NCBI GenBank assembly: GCA_913777945.1
Contig: CAJYTY010000031.1
Coordinates: 62,001 to 126,000 of the forward strand
Source: an uncultured Acinetobacter sp.
GTDB taxonomy: Bacteria > Pseudomonadota > Gammaproteobacteria > Pseudomonadales > Moraxellaceae
DNA length: 64,000 nucleotides
Direction: 5' to 3'
Shown: positions 33,610 to 42,333 of the stretch, piece by piece
Layout of the letters: every line of letters starts with the position of its first letter
Position numbering within the stretch: the stretch's first letter is position 1
Program-made: the position numbers and the translations under genes
The notes under the pieces: model-generated
Database searches by the model: none
Told to the model about the DNA's origin: nothing
Seen by the model: the letters and a program-made list of their open reading frames with translations, nothing else

Positions 33610-34167
33610 ATGTCTAAAGCTGTAAAATTTAGCATAATCGGCGTCATACTATTAGTAGTGGGTTATTTATTCGCATCTCCTTATATTGCAATCCATCAAA
33701 TTAAAGAAGCAGTACAAAAAGGTGATTCGGAAAAATTAGCAAATTATATTGATTTTCCAAGTGTTCGCCAAAGTTTCAAAGATCAACTAAATGCCCATAT
33801 GGTTAAGGAAATGGCAAATCAAAAGAATAACAATGATGAGTTCGCAGCTTTAGGCGCCATGCTTGCATCTGTTATGGTTGAGAAAATGGTAGATGCTATA
33901 GTCACACCTCAAGGTATTACCTTGATGTTACAAGGTAAAGACCTTAAACAGTCTGGGTTAATTCAAGATACACCAGCACCACAACAAGAAGTATCTAGCA
34001 CTAATGAAAATATTGATTATTCACTCTCGTATCAATCATTTAATCGTGTGAATATGATTTTGGAAAATAAAGATAGACCAGAAAAAGGCAAAGCAACTGT
34101 AAAAATGGAAAGAGATGGTTTAAGTTGGAAAATCAAAGCTTTTGAAGTTCCAATGGATAAAAATTAA
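33610..34167 (+). CDS. DUF2939-type membrane-anchored protein
   Basis: The 185-residue protein has an N-terminal membrane helix (KFSIIGVILLVVGYLFASPY) followed by the DUF2939 pattern (AIHQIKEAVQKGDSEKLANY; IDFPSVRQSFKDQL). The C-terminal half is a soluble extracytoplasmic domain. The family's function is unknown. It is the last gene before a terminator at 34166. Confidence 0.75.
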   Translation: MSKAVKFSIIGVILLVVGYLFASPYIAIHQIKEAVQKGDSEKLANYIDFPSVRQSFKDQLNAHMVKEMANQKNNNDEFAALGAMLASVMVEKMVDAIVTPQGITLMLQGKDLKQSGLIQDTPAPQQEVSSTNENIDYSLSYQSFNRVNMILENKDRPEKGKATVKMERDGLSWKIKAFEVPMDKN

Positions 34168-34189
34168 AGCTGCTTATGCAGCTTTTTTT
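34166..34189 (+). terminator. Terminator after DUF2939 gene
   Basis: AAAGCTGC (34166-34173) pairs with GCAGCTTT (34178-34185) over a TTAT loop and is followed by a T-run. Confidence 0.85.
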
Positions 34190-34268
34190 AACCCACCATA
34201 TAAATAAAACCGGCTGCACTGGTAATTAAACCAGTCAGCATGCCAATGATAAAAGGATAGAGCCACAT
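34188..34268 (-). CDS. Tiny membrane protein, 26 aa
   Basis: The minus-strand ATG at 34268 lies 3 nt after the stop of the preceding small gene and encodes one hydrophobic helix (MWLYPFIIGMLTGLITSAAG). It is the last of five tightly packed genes starting with ogr at 35006. Evidence is coupling and hydrophobicity only. Confidence 0.45.
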   Translation of the reverse strand: MWLYPFIIGMLTGLITSAAGFIYMVG

Positions 34269-34271
34269 AAT

Positions 34272-34370
34272 TCACCACCAACGGATTGATGTAATAATTT
34301 CGGGTAATTTCCATAGAAGAATTACCACTACAACTGAAAAGTACTTTGCTACAAATTCGTTTTTATTCAC
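34272..34370 (-). CDS. Tiny membrane protein ending IRWW, 32 aa, left copy
   Basis: The GTG start overlaps the stop of the previous gene (GTGA) and has a GTGGAGAAAC ribosome binding site. The peptide is one membrane helix (YFSVVVVILLWKLPEIITS) ending in IRWW. The 36-residue protein at 56158-56268 has the same size, an FxAKY-type start and the same IRWW end, so the pair is a small paralogous family placed on both sides of the virion block. Confidence 0.55.
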   Translation of the reverse strand: MNKNEFVAKYFSVVVVILLWKLPEIITSIRWW

Positions 34371-34540
34371 TTTGTTTCTCCACTTATAATTATTTCAATT
34401 TTTGAAATTGATCTTCTAATAATTGTTTCTTTATCTTCAAGCAGCTTTTTCATCCGGATAAAGTGGTAGTCCAGCACCAACCATAAAATGAGCAAGGCCA
34501 AAACCAGTAAGATAAGAAGGATAACCAAGCATGGAATCAT
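34367..34540 (-). CDS. Small membrane protein, 57 aa
   Basis: ATG 34540 overlaps the stop of the zinc-finger gene (ATGA) with AAAAAGGAAC as ribosome binding site. The N-terminus is a strong membrane helix (LVILLILLVLALLILWLVLD) followed by a charged cytoplasmic tail (RMKKLLEDKETIIRRS). It is coupled on both sides in the ogr operon. No family recognised. Confidence 0.6.
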   Translation of the reverse strand: MIPCLVILLILLVLALLILWLVLDYHFIRMKKLLEDKETIIRRSISKIEIIISGETK

Positions 34541-34737
34541 CGGAAGTTCCTTTTTTTATTTTCAAGATGCGTCTGGCACGCAATACATAAGGTCACGGCA
34601 CCATATTTCTGACGCTCTAGTGGAATCTCATTGCCACATGCTTCACACTCGGCCAGCGAAGGCTTGGAATAATCTTTAGGGATAATTTGTACTTGTTCAA
34701 TCTGGCGCATCTGCGCAATGTCGATGAGGTCTGTCAT
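34537..34737 (-). CDS. TraR/DksA-type zinc-finger protein, 66 aa
   Basis: The product carries the C4 zinc finger of the TraR/DksA family (CEACGNEIPLERQ, then TLCIACQ) behind a short helix. Small members such as P2 Orf82 bind the RNA polymerase secondary channel and affect promoter choice. Its start overlaps the ogr stop (TAATG), so a late activator and a polymerase-binding factor are produced together. Confidence 0.82.
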   Translation of the reverse strand: MTDLIDIAQMRQIEQVQIIPKDYSKPSLAECEACGNEIPLERQKYGAVTLCIACQTHLENKKRNFR

Positions 34738-35006
34738 TATCGATTTCTCAACTGTCGTGAATCATGCGCAGTCGCAGTTTTTGGAATTGCACATAGTGAA
34801 ACTGGGATATTGATTGCAGGGTTTGGTATTGCAGAGGGAGAGATAGTTGCCGCCCATTCCAGATGCGCTTTACCTGTCCAGCCACACTCCAGATTCTGGC
34901 ACTGGCCATAGAGTGTTTTAAGTAAAGGGTTTTCGACTTGGGAATGTCTGATAATCACTTTTGAACCGCAATGAGGGCAAGCATTCTGATTTCTTGTATT
35001 GGCCAT
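34737..35006 (-). CDS. ogr: Ogr/Delta-type late transcription activator
   Basis: The 89-residue protein has the Ogr zinc-binding signature: CPHCGSKVIIRHS near the N-terminus and YGQCQNLECGWTG about 25 residues later, giving four cysteines. In P2 and P4 such proteins bind TGT-N-ACA dyads about 55 bp upstream of late promoters and contact RNA polymerase alpha. Here four dyads of this kind (42157, 47222, 53082, 55976) stand in front of late genes. The C-terminal 35 residues are of low complexity. Confidence 0.87.
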   Translation of the reverse strand: MANTRNQNACPHCGSKVIIRHSQVENPLLKTLYGQCQNLECGWTGKAHLEWAATISPSAIPNPAINIPVSLCAIPKTATAHDSRQLRNR

Positions 35007-35129
35007 AAGGAACCTTTTTGGTTTATATTTTCTTATTGTACAGAAAAAGTATTATTTATAGTGATTTTATATTGATATTTGTACTAAATATAGTTATTTT
35101 ATAAGGACGACGTAAAAACCCCTTTATAG

Positions 35130-35158
35130 CTGCTGAATCCCCATTCAGCAGTTTTTTT
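35130..35158. terminator. Hairpin with T-run after gene D
   Basis: CTGCTGAAT (35130-35138) pairs with ATTCAGCAG (35143-35151) over CCCC. The T-run is on the + strand side, so it is a clear terminator rightward and only a weaker one for the leftward D transcript. The gap 35007-35156 otherwise holds the AT-rich ogr promoter region. Confidence 0.6.
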
Positions 35159-36554
35159 ATGCTTCAACTTTCTTGGCTTGCTTTTGAGCAGTTAAAATAC
35201 GCGCATATTCGCGCTTGATGGCTGTGACTGCACTGGCGCGCGATTTATAGGTTTTCACCATCACTTTCGGATTACGCTGATCTCCAATCATGACCACATC
35301 GGTTTTAGGCTTTACACCTAAAGTCTTTGTCACTTCCGAAGTTGCAATCACTTGCGATTTACTTTTGGTCGTCGATTTTTTCCTTTTGGCTTTTTGTGCC
35401 GGTGTTTCGTACCAGGCTTTTACACCGGTGTAATCTGCATAAGATTTTGCTTCGCGGCTTTGTTTTTCTTCCTTATCCAGCTTGGTATTGTCATCAAACA
35501 GGGTAGAGACATCATCGGCATTTGGAAGTTGCAGCTCCAGTTCAATACGGGTGGTATAGCCAGACGATTCATTTAAGTCATGCGTGATGGTTTTGCCGAG
35601 CCAGATAATTTCATCGATCTGTGTTTTAAGCCCTGTAAATGTAAACTGCTGCTCTGGAATTAAATCTGCACGCCCTTTAGCCAGTGTAAACGTAAGCGAC
35701 TCTTCGTTTCGTTTACAGCGCTTTAACTCTGCCAGTGCTGCAAGCTCAGCGGTTTTTTTGTCCCGATGAATAAAGCGGATCTCTTTGGGGTTATCGGTAT
35801 GGGTGCCCACAATCACATAAAGCTTTTCGCCTTTTTTAGGCGGATAATAAAATGCTTTCACACACTCAATTTTGTCGTTACTCTGGCCGTAGGAATAACT
35901 GTGCTGATCGCCCTCACTCCGGATCAATTCGACTGCAGGTAAATCCAGTCCAGATGCTGTCTGGCTTTCTCCGATCGGGAGTAGCAGCAAGGTACCATTT
36001 TTCACTGTAGCAATAGCATCATGTTCATCGGCAAGACGTGTCATGATATTGGCATCGGAATCATTCTGATCGATATGGCTAACTGTACGATTGGCCAGAG
36101 AGGCATGCACCACCAATTTAAGTTTGTAGTCAAAGGCAATGCTTTGGAAGATCTCCTGTAATGTCACTTGATGAAAAGAACGCTCACGCTTTTGCCGAAA
36201 CGACTCTGCCAGATCTGTACTTTCAGCAGAGATGTGTAAGGTATCTGGCGAACCCGAGTGGGAGCCACCTGTTACCAGATACGAACCTTTGTAAATCAGG
36301 CCTGTGTCGCTCCATCCGAGCCAGACTTTCATTTCTGCGCCTACAGAGGGAATTTCGAGTGCTTGATCTGAATCATCCAGCGTGATGTCTACGCTATCGG
36401 CCACCATGCCACGATTGTCCTGAATGGTCATGCTTATTAGGCGTGATGCCAGATGTGACGAGATATCCACGTCATTGACGGTGACGCGATAAATAGCGTT
36501 AGGGTAATTATTCAGGCTGCTGTATTTGGCCTGCACCTGACTTAATACGCTCAT
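35157..36554 (-). CDS. D: Late control protein D (tail protein, P2 gpD)
   Basis: The 465-residue protein matches the P2 gpD family (phage late control D): IYRVTVNDVDISSHLASRLI at the N-terminus, then VDITLDDSDQALEIP, KVWLGW and GGSHSGSPDTLHISAES. In the virion gpD is a hub protein of the baseplate/tail. It is longer than P2 gpD because of a basic C-terminal extension (TPAQKAKRKKSTTKSKS). It overlaps gene U by 4 nt. Confidence 0.92.
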   Translation of the reverse strand: MSVLSQVQAKYSSLNNYPNAIYRVTVNDVDISSHLASRLISMTIQDNRGMVADSVDITLDDSDQALEIPSVGAEMKVWLGWSDTGLIYKGSYLVTGGSHSGSPDTLHISAESTDLAESFRQKRERSFHQVTLQEIFQSIAFDYKLKLVVHASLANRTVSHIDQNDSDANIMTRLADEHDAIATVKNGTLLLLPIGESQTASGLDLPAVELIRSEGDQHSYSYGQSNDKIECVKAFYYPPKKGEKLYVIVGTHTDNPKEIRFIHRDKKTAELAALAELKRCKRNEESLTFTLAKGRADLIPEQQFTFTGLKTQIDEIIWLGKTITHDLNESSGYTTRIELELQLPNADDVSTLFDDNTKLDKEEKQSREAKSYADYTGVKAWYETPAQKAKRKKSTTKSKSQVIATSEVTKTLGVKPKTDVVMIGDQRNPKVMVKTYKSRASAVTAIKREYARILTAQKQAKKVEA

Positions 36555-36991
36555 AGGTATAAGCCTCCCAGACTCAATAGCATCTGGCCAGCAGGGCCAA
36601 TCAGTTTTTTTGTGGTGTCTTCTGTAATGGTGAGCGATACATCAAATGTGATTTTACGGGTACCTCCGTTATGAAAAAAGTTTGATCGTGTTTCATTGAC
36701 CTTATTAATCACCACCATGCCATAAATTTTGCCGGTACCTTCAATCATGATGTATTGCTTGCCTGTGTCTCCCATAGTCCGAAGTAAATCGAGTGAATTT
36801 TGATAACCAGTAATCTCCGGATAAATCTCTCCGGAGAGCGTAATGGTTTCTTCTTCCTTTCCGGTAAACTGGTAGGCAGGTGTGTTACCAAAACGGTTGT
36901 TTCCTGCATGTCGCCAGGATGTCGAGCGCTGTAGCTCTTGATATGAAGCCGTTGAAAGCTGAAATACGAATAAACCGAGTGCCATCATCAT
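36551..36991 (-). CDS. U: Tail protein U
   Basis: The 146-residue protein corresponds to P2 gpU: N-terminal ALGLFVFQLSTASYQELQRS, then a WRHAGNNRFGN segment, and a conserved region ending in TKKLIGPAGQMLLSLG. gpU caps the tail during assembly. The gene lies between D and T as in P2 and overlaps D (ATGA). Confidence 0.9.
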   Translation of the reverse strand: MMMALGLFVFQLSTASYQELQRSTSWRHAGNNRFGNTPAYQFTGKEEETITLSGEIYPEITGYQNSLDLLRTMGDTGKQYIMIEGTGKIYGMVVINKVNETRSNFFHNGGTRKITFDVSLTITEDTTKKLIGPAGQMLLSLGGLYL

Positions 36992-36998
36992 GTGTGTA

Positions 36999-39872
36999 TT
37001 ACTCCCGATCTGTCAGCATGCGGCGTAAATCGGCATTACGCTGGCGGTCACGTTCAGCCAGAGCCTGACGTACTTCATTGGCTGCATTACGAATGGGTCC
37101 ACCGCCACCAGCATTGATGTGAATAGTGATGTTGTCACTATTGGTCACGCTGATACTGCGTGGACTATTGATTGCAGCTACACGTTTAAATTTTGGCGCT
37201 GTTTGGCTACGGTCATCAAAACGACCTGTAGTTGAAACGGGTGTTTCAGTGATACCAATGCTATCGGTGAATCTTCGCTTGAGTGTCGGTGTGGAGGGCA
37301 TGGCTGGGGATGCATCAAATACACCGAGCGTGCGGTTGAACTGTGTTTGTAGTGCTGGCGTGCGTTGGTTTAGTCCTACACCTATACCATCGACGATATG
37401 CCCACCCATACCCGCCATGACACGTGATGGAGAGTGAATATCCATGCGCTTGCGCATAAAGTCTGGCATGTAACTGGTGACCTTCTCCCAAACGCCTTTG
37501 AGTCCATCAAACTTAGATTTGATACCATCGATTAACCCTTGGATGATCATTGAGCCGAAGCCAGTAAACTGCTTAGGCAGATCGATACCGAACCAGGATA
37601 AAACTTTGGCGAAAACAGAGTAAAACAGACCAAAGGGGGACCAGTTCAATATAGTTGCTGAAATGTTGGCTATACCACTTTTAAAAAAGTTTTGAATATT
37701 CAGCCACAAGCCTTGAAAGAATTTAGGTAAGTTGCCAATGTTTACCACGATCATTGCTGCAAATATTCCAATTGCTTTGCCAAAACCATTAATCAGCGAA
37801 GCACCAAACTCAAGAATTTTTAAAATTGCAGTACCAATTAATCCTAAGACTATTCCAACTGCAACGCCAAGCCCTTTACCATTTTCTGTTGCTTTGGCTA
37901 ACTGCTGATTAGTAGCCTGAAACGGTGTAAATAATCCTAAAATGGCTTGTTTTATCCAGTTAAATGCAGTTGCCAGTACATTCCAAACAGGTAGTAAAGG
38001 ACTTAATGTAGTTTTGAGTTTAGCGAATGATGAGCCAATACTATCAATTAAAGGAGAGAAACCAATTTTTAAACCATCCCAGAATCCTACAAAAAAAGCT
38101 TTAATGGGACCCCAATATTTCCAGATTAATAATGCTAATGTTGCCACAGACGCGATGATGAGCGTAAATGGATTGGTGAGTAGCGCAATGGTTAGAGTTC
38201 TTAATCCTGCTATTAAGAAAGGTAAGGATTGTTTACTTAAAAACATGAAGGCTCGACCAAGATATTTCACGCCTTTTGCAATCAAGGTAAACCGGTTAGG
38301 TAATCCAATACCAAACTTGTTTGCAACTTTGGTGGCAAACCACATGATTAAGGCAAATTTGGTGATGCCTGCAATCATGCTAAAAATGGTGCCAAATAAA
38401 AGATTGCTTGTATAACGGATGCTTAACATCGCAACTTTAAACATAAGTAACTTTAAAACTAGATTTGCAATTGTCTTGACCAATTGCGGATTTGCATCGA
38501 CCCAGTCTTTTATTTTGTCGATGAAGTTACCAAGGCCAGAAACAAAGGTGCGGATATCGGTACCTACAACATTCAAAAGTGAAATGCTGAGATCTTGAAT
38601 ACTTCCGCCTAACTGTTCGATATCACCTGCTAGATTATCTTTTAATATTTTTGCAGCCCGAGCAGCAGCACCTTCAGAGTTTTCTAACTCTTTCGTCATT
38701 AATTTAATATTATTGACGGTCTTACCTGTTGTCTTGTCAAGTTTGACAGATTCATCCACTAGCACCGCAAAAGCTGAAACTGCCTCTTGCCCCGCAATAT
38801 CTTTGAAAATATCAAGCCGTTGTCCAGTGCCTAGATTCTTTGTAGCTTTATTCACATCTGCCAAAATATCGGCGATATCACGCATGTTACCTTTAGCATC
38901 AACAGTTTTAATTTTTAGTTTATCAAAGGCTTTAGCTGCTTCTTTTGGTGGGCCAGCAAAACGCGTCATGATACTCCGTAATGATGTTCCTGCTTGAGTA
39001 TCCAAAATGTTGTTATTTCCAAGTAATCCTGTCATGGCAGTGGCTTGTTCTATACTTACGCCATAGGCTTTTGCAATTGGTGCGACGTACTTCATGGTTT
39101 CGCCTAAACCGTCAACACTGGTTGCCGTTAAGTTGGTTCCTTTTAGAAAAACATCATTTACATGGTTAATTTTGTCAGCAGCCAAACCAAAACCGTTGAG
39201 TGTACCTACTGCGATCTGAGCAGCTCTTTCCAGTTCTACTTTGCCAGCTTCTGCAAGTTGTAAGGTTCCTCCCAGTGCTTTATGAATCTGGTCTGCATTA
39301 AATCCACCTGAGCCTAATGCAAATTGTGCCTGTGCTGCTTCTCCAGGACTAAATGAAGATGCAGCTCCCCATTTACGCGCATCTGCTGTAAGTTGTTTCA
39401 TTGCAGCACTTTGTTTTTCTAGATCTAAAACAGATTGCACTCCTGACATCTGTTTTTCAAAATCGATAGCAGGTTGAAAGAATTTATAAAGTCCTGCACC
39501 AGCAATCATAGAATTGATTGCCAATGCTTTAAATTCCTTACGCATTTCAGCTCTATTCGCTTTTAAAGTGTCTGTCCATTCTTGGGTTTTATTTCGAACT
39601 TTATCCAGAACTGTTGCGACACGATCATAACCACCATGAATAGTATTCACGGCTGAATTGTTTTGATTTAAGTTTGTTGTGCCTACTTTTAAATTTCTGG
39701 AATATTGTTGAAATGATCTTCCACCATTTAAGCTTCTTTCAAGTCGATCAATAGAATGAGTAAGCCGATCCAATGATTGATTTGTAGATTGGACATTCTG
39801 CTGAAATTGTCTGATTGGCTGTGTTGCTTTATCCACAAATTTAATAATGATGCTTAAATCAAGCTTACTCAT
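36999..39872 (-). CDS. T: Tail tape measure protein T
   Basis: The protein (957 residues from ATG 39872; GTG 39905 would add 11) has an N-terminal coiled coil, a TP901-type core domain (EKQMSGVQSVLDLEKQSAAM; FSPGEAAQAQFALGSGGFNA), several hydrophobic segments in the middle and a C-terminal region. It sets tail length and probably helps DNA passage. I prefer ATG 39872 because it lies 4 nt after the E' stop, suggesting coupling. Confidence 0.9.
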   Translation of the reverse strand: MSKLDLSIIIKFVDKATQPIRQFQQNVQSTNQSLDRLTHSIDRLERSLNGGRSFQQYSRNLKVGTTNLNQNNSAVNTIHGGYDRVATVLDKVRNKTQEWTDTLKANRAEMRKEFKALAINSMIAGAGLYKFFQPAIDFEKQMSGVQSVLDLEKQSAAMKQLTADARKWGAASSFSPGEAAQAQFALGSGGFNADQIHKALGGTLQLAEAGKVELERAAQIAVGTLNGFGLAADKINHVNDVFLKGTNLTATSVDGLGETMKYVAPIAKAYGVSIEQATAMTGLLGNNNILDTQAGTSLRSIMTRFAGPPKEAAKAFDKLKIKTVDAKGNMRDIADILADVNKATKNLGTGQRLDIFKDIAGQEAVSAFAVLVDESVKLDKTTGKTVNNIKLMTKELENSEGAAARAAKILKDNLAGDIEQLGGSIQDLSISLLNVVGTDIRTFVSGLGNFIDKIKDWVDANPQLVKTIANLVLKLLMFKVAMLSIRYTSNLLFGTIFSMIAGITKFALIMWFATKVANKFGIGLPNRFTLIAKGVKYLGRAFMFLSKQSLPFLIAGLRTLTIALLTNPFTLIIASVATLALLIWKYWGPIKAFFVGFWDGLKIGFSPLIDSIGSSFAKLKTTLSPLLPVWNVLATAFNWIKQAILGLFTPFQATNQQLAKATENGKGLGVAVGIVLGLIGTAILKILEFGASLINGFGKAIGIFAAMIVVNIGNLPKFFQGLWLNIQNFFKSGIANISATILNWSPFGLFYSVFAKVLSWFGIDLPKQFTGFGSMIIQGLIDGIKSKFDGLKGVWEKVTSYMPDFMRKRMDIHSPSRVMAGMGGHIVDGIGVGLNQRTPALQTQFNRTLGVFDASPAMPSTPTLKRRFTDSIGITETPVSTTGRFDDRSQTAPKFKRVAAINSPRSISVTNSDNITIHINAGGGGPIRNAANEVRQALAERDRQRNADLRRMLTDRE

Positions 39873-39876
39873 ACTT

Positions 39877-40286
39877 TTACTCTGATCCTGATCTTTGTCT
39901 TGCACGGTTTTCCCATGCGATTAATTCATCGATTTCAAAATTTGCACAATCAGCAGGCGTCCAGCCAAAGACGACTGCTATATTGGCAATCACATCATCT
40001 ACACAGAAGGGGAGCTTTCTGTATTCTCCAAAAAACCTGTGATCGCTTCTGCAATTTTCAATGTATCCATGAGTTCGAGTTCATATACATCTTGGGATGT
40101 CATTGAAGGCTGGGTAATACGTGGCAGTAAAACTGCAAGTGCATTGATTTCAAAGCTAAGTACATCTTTTAGATTTAAACCTCGACAATGTCCTGTATTT
40201 GGACGCTGTAAGGTGATGGTAGTGATTTTAAGTTCGCCACGTGTAAAGCCTTGTGTTAATGAAATTTCTTTGGTCTTAGCGTTCAT
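39877..40286 (-). CDS. E: Tail assembly chaperone E+E' (programmed -1 frameshift)
   Basis: Gene E ends at 39999. On the minus strand GGTTTTTTGGAG near its end contains the slippery T TTT TTG; a -1 shift there opens a frame beginning GEYRKLPFC and ending RQRSGSE at 39877, including VVFGWTPADCANFEIDEL and AWENRAR, the type of sequence found in E' extensions. The shift is conserved in P2-like phages and lies upstream of the tape measure gene, whose assembly it assists. Confidence 0.82.
39999..40286 (-). CDS. E: Tail assembly protein E (unshifted product)
   Basis: The 95-residue product matches the P2 gpE family: short N-terminal beta region (ELKITTITLQRP), then a helical part (DVYELELMDTLKIAEAITGF). 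It is the shorter product made without frameshifting and stops with TAG 34 nt after the slippery site. Located between FII and T as expected. Confidence 0.88.
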   Translation of the reverse strand: MNAKTKEISLTQGFTRGELKITTITLQRPNTGHCRGLNLKDVLSFEINALAVLLPRITQPSMTSQDVYELELMDTLKIAEAITGFLENTESSPSV

Positions 40287-40354
40287 GTTTGATACCTGAT
40301 AAAAATAGAAAAATTGTTTCTACTGCACACATGCTGCACAGTAGGGAAGGAAAC

Positions 40355-40870
40355 TTATAAACCGCATGCTTTGCGCTGTGCTTCCAGACGATCGACACCG
40401 TTGACGATCTCTTTCATGGCCAGTACATCAATTTCGACCTCGACCTTTCCATCGACTGTTAATTTGTAATAGGTCCACTTGGTCTTGATGGTTTGTTCAG
40501 TGTCATCACCTGGCTTTTGAGTACCCATGTCGATTTCTTCGTGACGTCCACGAAGTACGGCCTCGACTGCAGTAATGGCACCGGTATCATCTTGCTGATA
40601 GGCTCCAGCAAAACGCAAAAGTACACCTGAAGCAGAGGTAATACCGTACTGACGAATAGAGGTGAGGTTTAGTCCACCAACTTTCCATTCAAAATCGATG
40701 GAATCGTCTGACATACCTTGATCGATGGCCACGGGGCCATTCATACCGCCACCACGGAAATTTTCCATGTTCCGGCTAAGCTTGGGTAAAGTACATTCTG
40801 CAACCTCTCCAACGAGTGATTCGGCATCATTGAAGAGGTTCATATTTTTAAGTTTTCTTGGTAAAGCCAT
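40355..40870 (-). CDS. FII: Major tail tube protein FII
   Basis: The 171-residue protein is of P2 gpFII type: MALPRKLKNMNLFNDAESLV at the start, FRGGGMNGPVAIDQGM, and WTYYKLTVDGKVEVEIDVL near the end. It polymerises into the inner tube of the contractile tail. Gene order FI-FII-E-T is conserved. Confidence 0.94.
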   Translation of the reverse strand: MALPRKLKNMNLFNDAESLVGEVAECTLPKLSRNMENFRGGGMNGPVAIDQGMSDDSIDFEWKVGGLNLTSIRQYGITSASGVLLRFAGAYQQDDTGAITAVEAVLRGRHEEIDMGTQKPGDDTEQTIKTKWTYYKLTVDGKVEVEIDVLAMKEIVNGVDRLEAQRKACGL

Positions 40871-40904
40871 AATGTTTTACTCGTAATGAAAGAGGAGTAC
40901 AGCC

Positions 40905-42083
40905 TTAAGCTGTAATCCGTGCACCGAAATCGGCAAGGTAGTCGTCGGTCAGATTTTGGTAAAAACCAAGATCCTCTAAAGGCGGTACAGGGCCGTAGTC
41001 ATACGACAAGCGGAATTTACCTGCAGAGAGGTTTTCAACCGGATTTTTTGTTTCGTCGTACCAAGCTTGGCCACCCATGAGATAACCCTGTTTTGATAGG
41101 TCGCTTAGTTTTGCATTGACGCCTTCGAGCAAGTCGCTGGCCAGAGATGGATGAAGCGGTTTATCGACCGCCCACATATGTGCTTCTGCAACGGTATCAG
41201 CCAGAATCTGTGCTGTGCGGGTCGAGACTTCAAAAGGATAATCGCCCGTTGAATCACAAGTGCGTGAACCCCAGAATCGGAAACCATCTTCACGGATGAG
41301 CGTGGTAATCTCATTGGAGTTGAGATAGTCGGCATCTGTGCCGGTTTGTTGCAGATCCCACCATACGTCACGGTCGATACCGACTACGCCATTGACGGCT
41401 ACGTTTGAAATGACTTTGTGCCAGCCAATTAAGCTATCGATTTTCGCGCGTAGACCGAGCGCGTAGCCGACTGGTGAAATGGCTTCATTCTGCGATGTGT
41501 CAGTGTTGTAATGAATGAACTGTGGCCAGATAAGCATGAGCTCACGCGCTGCAAATGATTCACGATAAGCCACAACTTCTTCTTTCGAGTCACAGCCATA
41601 GGCATAGGCATAAGCAAAACCGCGAAGCTTTTGTGCAATGCTGACCAGCTCAGTGGTCACGGCCTGAGTATCAAGCCCTGGTGCGCCCAATACGCGGGGT
41701 GATGCACCAAACTTGGCCTTTGCAGTGAGTAGGGCTTTTAAACCAGTCAGTTTGCCTGCTGCGGTTGTGGACCCTACAACAAGTGAGGTTTGTTCAGCTT
41801 CTGTGGTGGCAGTGGGTACACGTACCACAATGATCGTGGTATTGGCCTGATCCACAATTGCTTGAAGTGCTTTTTTCAAGGTGCCAAGTTTGCCGGCTTT
41901 TCCAATCACACTTTGAATGTTGGTTACCAGAACAGCAGTATCTTCAGGAAAGGTAGTCTCATCTGCATCCGATGCAGTAGCGACTAAACCAATGATATTG
42001 GTCGTAATGGTGCGAATAGCGCGTCGGATCCCGTCTGTGAGCTCCGAGACTCGTACACCGTGGTGATATTCATCTAATGCCAT
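40905..42083 (-). CDS. FI: Major tail sheath protein FI
   Basis: The 392-residue product matches P2-type sheath proteins: YHHGVRVSELTDGIRRAIRT at the N-terminus, a central TTIIVVRVPT strand, VNGVVGIDRDVWWDLQQTG, and FRFWGSRTCD followed by a C-terminal domain ending in DDYLADFGARITA. It contracts to drive the tube into the cell. The late dyad at 42157-42180 is 75-95 bp upstream of its start. Confidence 0.95.
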   Translation of the reverse strand: MALDEYHHGVRVSELTDGIRRAIRTITTNIIGLVATASDADETTFPEDTAVLVTNIQSVIGKAGKLGTLKKALQAIVDQANTTIIVVRVPTATTEAEQTSLVVGSTTAAGKLTGLKALLTAKAKFGASPRVLGAPGLDTQAVTTELVSIAQKLRGFAYAYAYGCDSKEEVVAYRESFAARELMLIWPQFIHYNTDTSQNEAISPVGYALGLRAKIDSLIGWHKVISNVAVNGVVGIDRDVWWDLQQTGTDADYLNSNEITTLIREDGFRFWGSRTCDSTGDYPFEVSTRTAQILADTVAEAHMWAVDKPLHPSLASDLLEGVNAKLSDLSKQGYLMGGQAWYDETKNPVENLSAGKFRLSYDYGPVPPLEDLGFYQNLTDDYLADFGARITA

Positions 42084-42156
42084 GGGGCAAAACCTTTATT
42101 GATGTTTTGTTTCACCAAAAGGCTTGCATAAAAAAACCCACGATTTAAGCGTGGGG

Positions 42157-42180
42157 TTTTGTAAGAGGGGATACTACAAA
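42157..42180 (-). promoter_or_regulatory. Late-operon dyad 1 (candidate Ogr site)
   Basis: TTTGTA (42158-42163) and TACAAA (42175-42180) form an inverted repeat around AGAGGGGATAC. It lies upstream of FI, which heads the FI-FII-E-T-U-D operon. The same sequence recurs at 47222, 53082 and 55976. A hairpin CCCACG/CGTGGG at 42138-42155 next to it probably ends the upstream transcript. Confidence 0.7.
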
Positions 42181-42329
42181 TCAGGAACTTCAATTTTAAT
42201 AAAATTGGAGTTGAAGTATGACTCAGCTAATGCAGCCCAACTACCACTCACACCTTCATTCAATTTAAATTTTCCATCTTGAACTGTGTATAAACTTTCA
42301 AGATCAATACCATTTATAAATCTTTGCAT
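42174..42329 (-). CDS. Small protein after the tail spike, 51 aa
   Basis: ATG 42329 has AGGATAAAAAT as ribosome binding site and lies 4 nt behind the stop of the tail spike gene. The 51-residue product (starts MQRFINGIDLESLYTVQDGK, ends IKIEVPDL) has no recognised family. It occupies the position of the P2 tail-fibre chaperone gene G, so it may assist folding of the spike, but it is far shorter than gpG. Its stop overlaps the late dyad. Confidence 0.6.
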   Translation of the reverse strand: MQRFINGIDLESLYTVQDGKFKLNEGVSGSWAALAESYFNSNFIKIEVPDL

Positions 42330-42333
42330 ATTT

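Noticed and set aside
37942..38415. 157-aa plus-strand ORF inside the tape measure gene
   Set aside because: Antisense frame within a clear tape measure gene; no RBS or family pattern.
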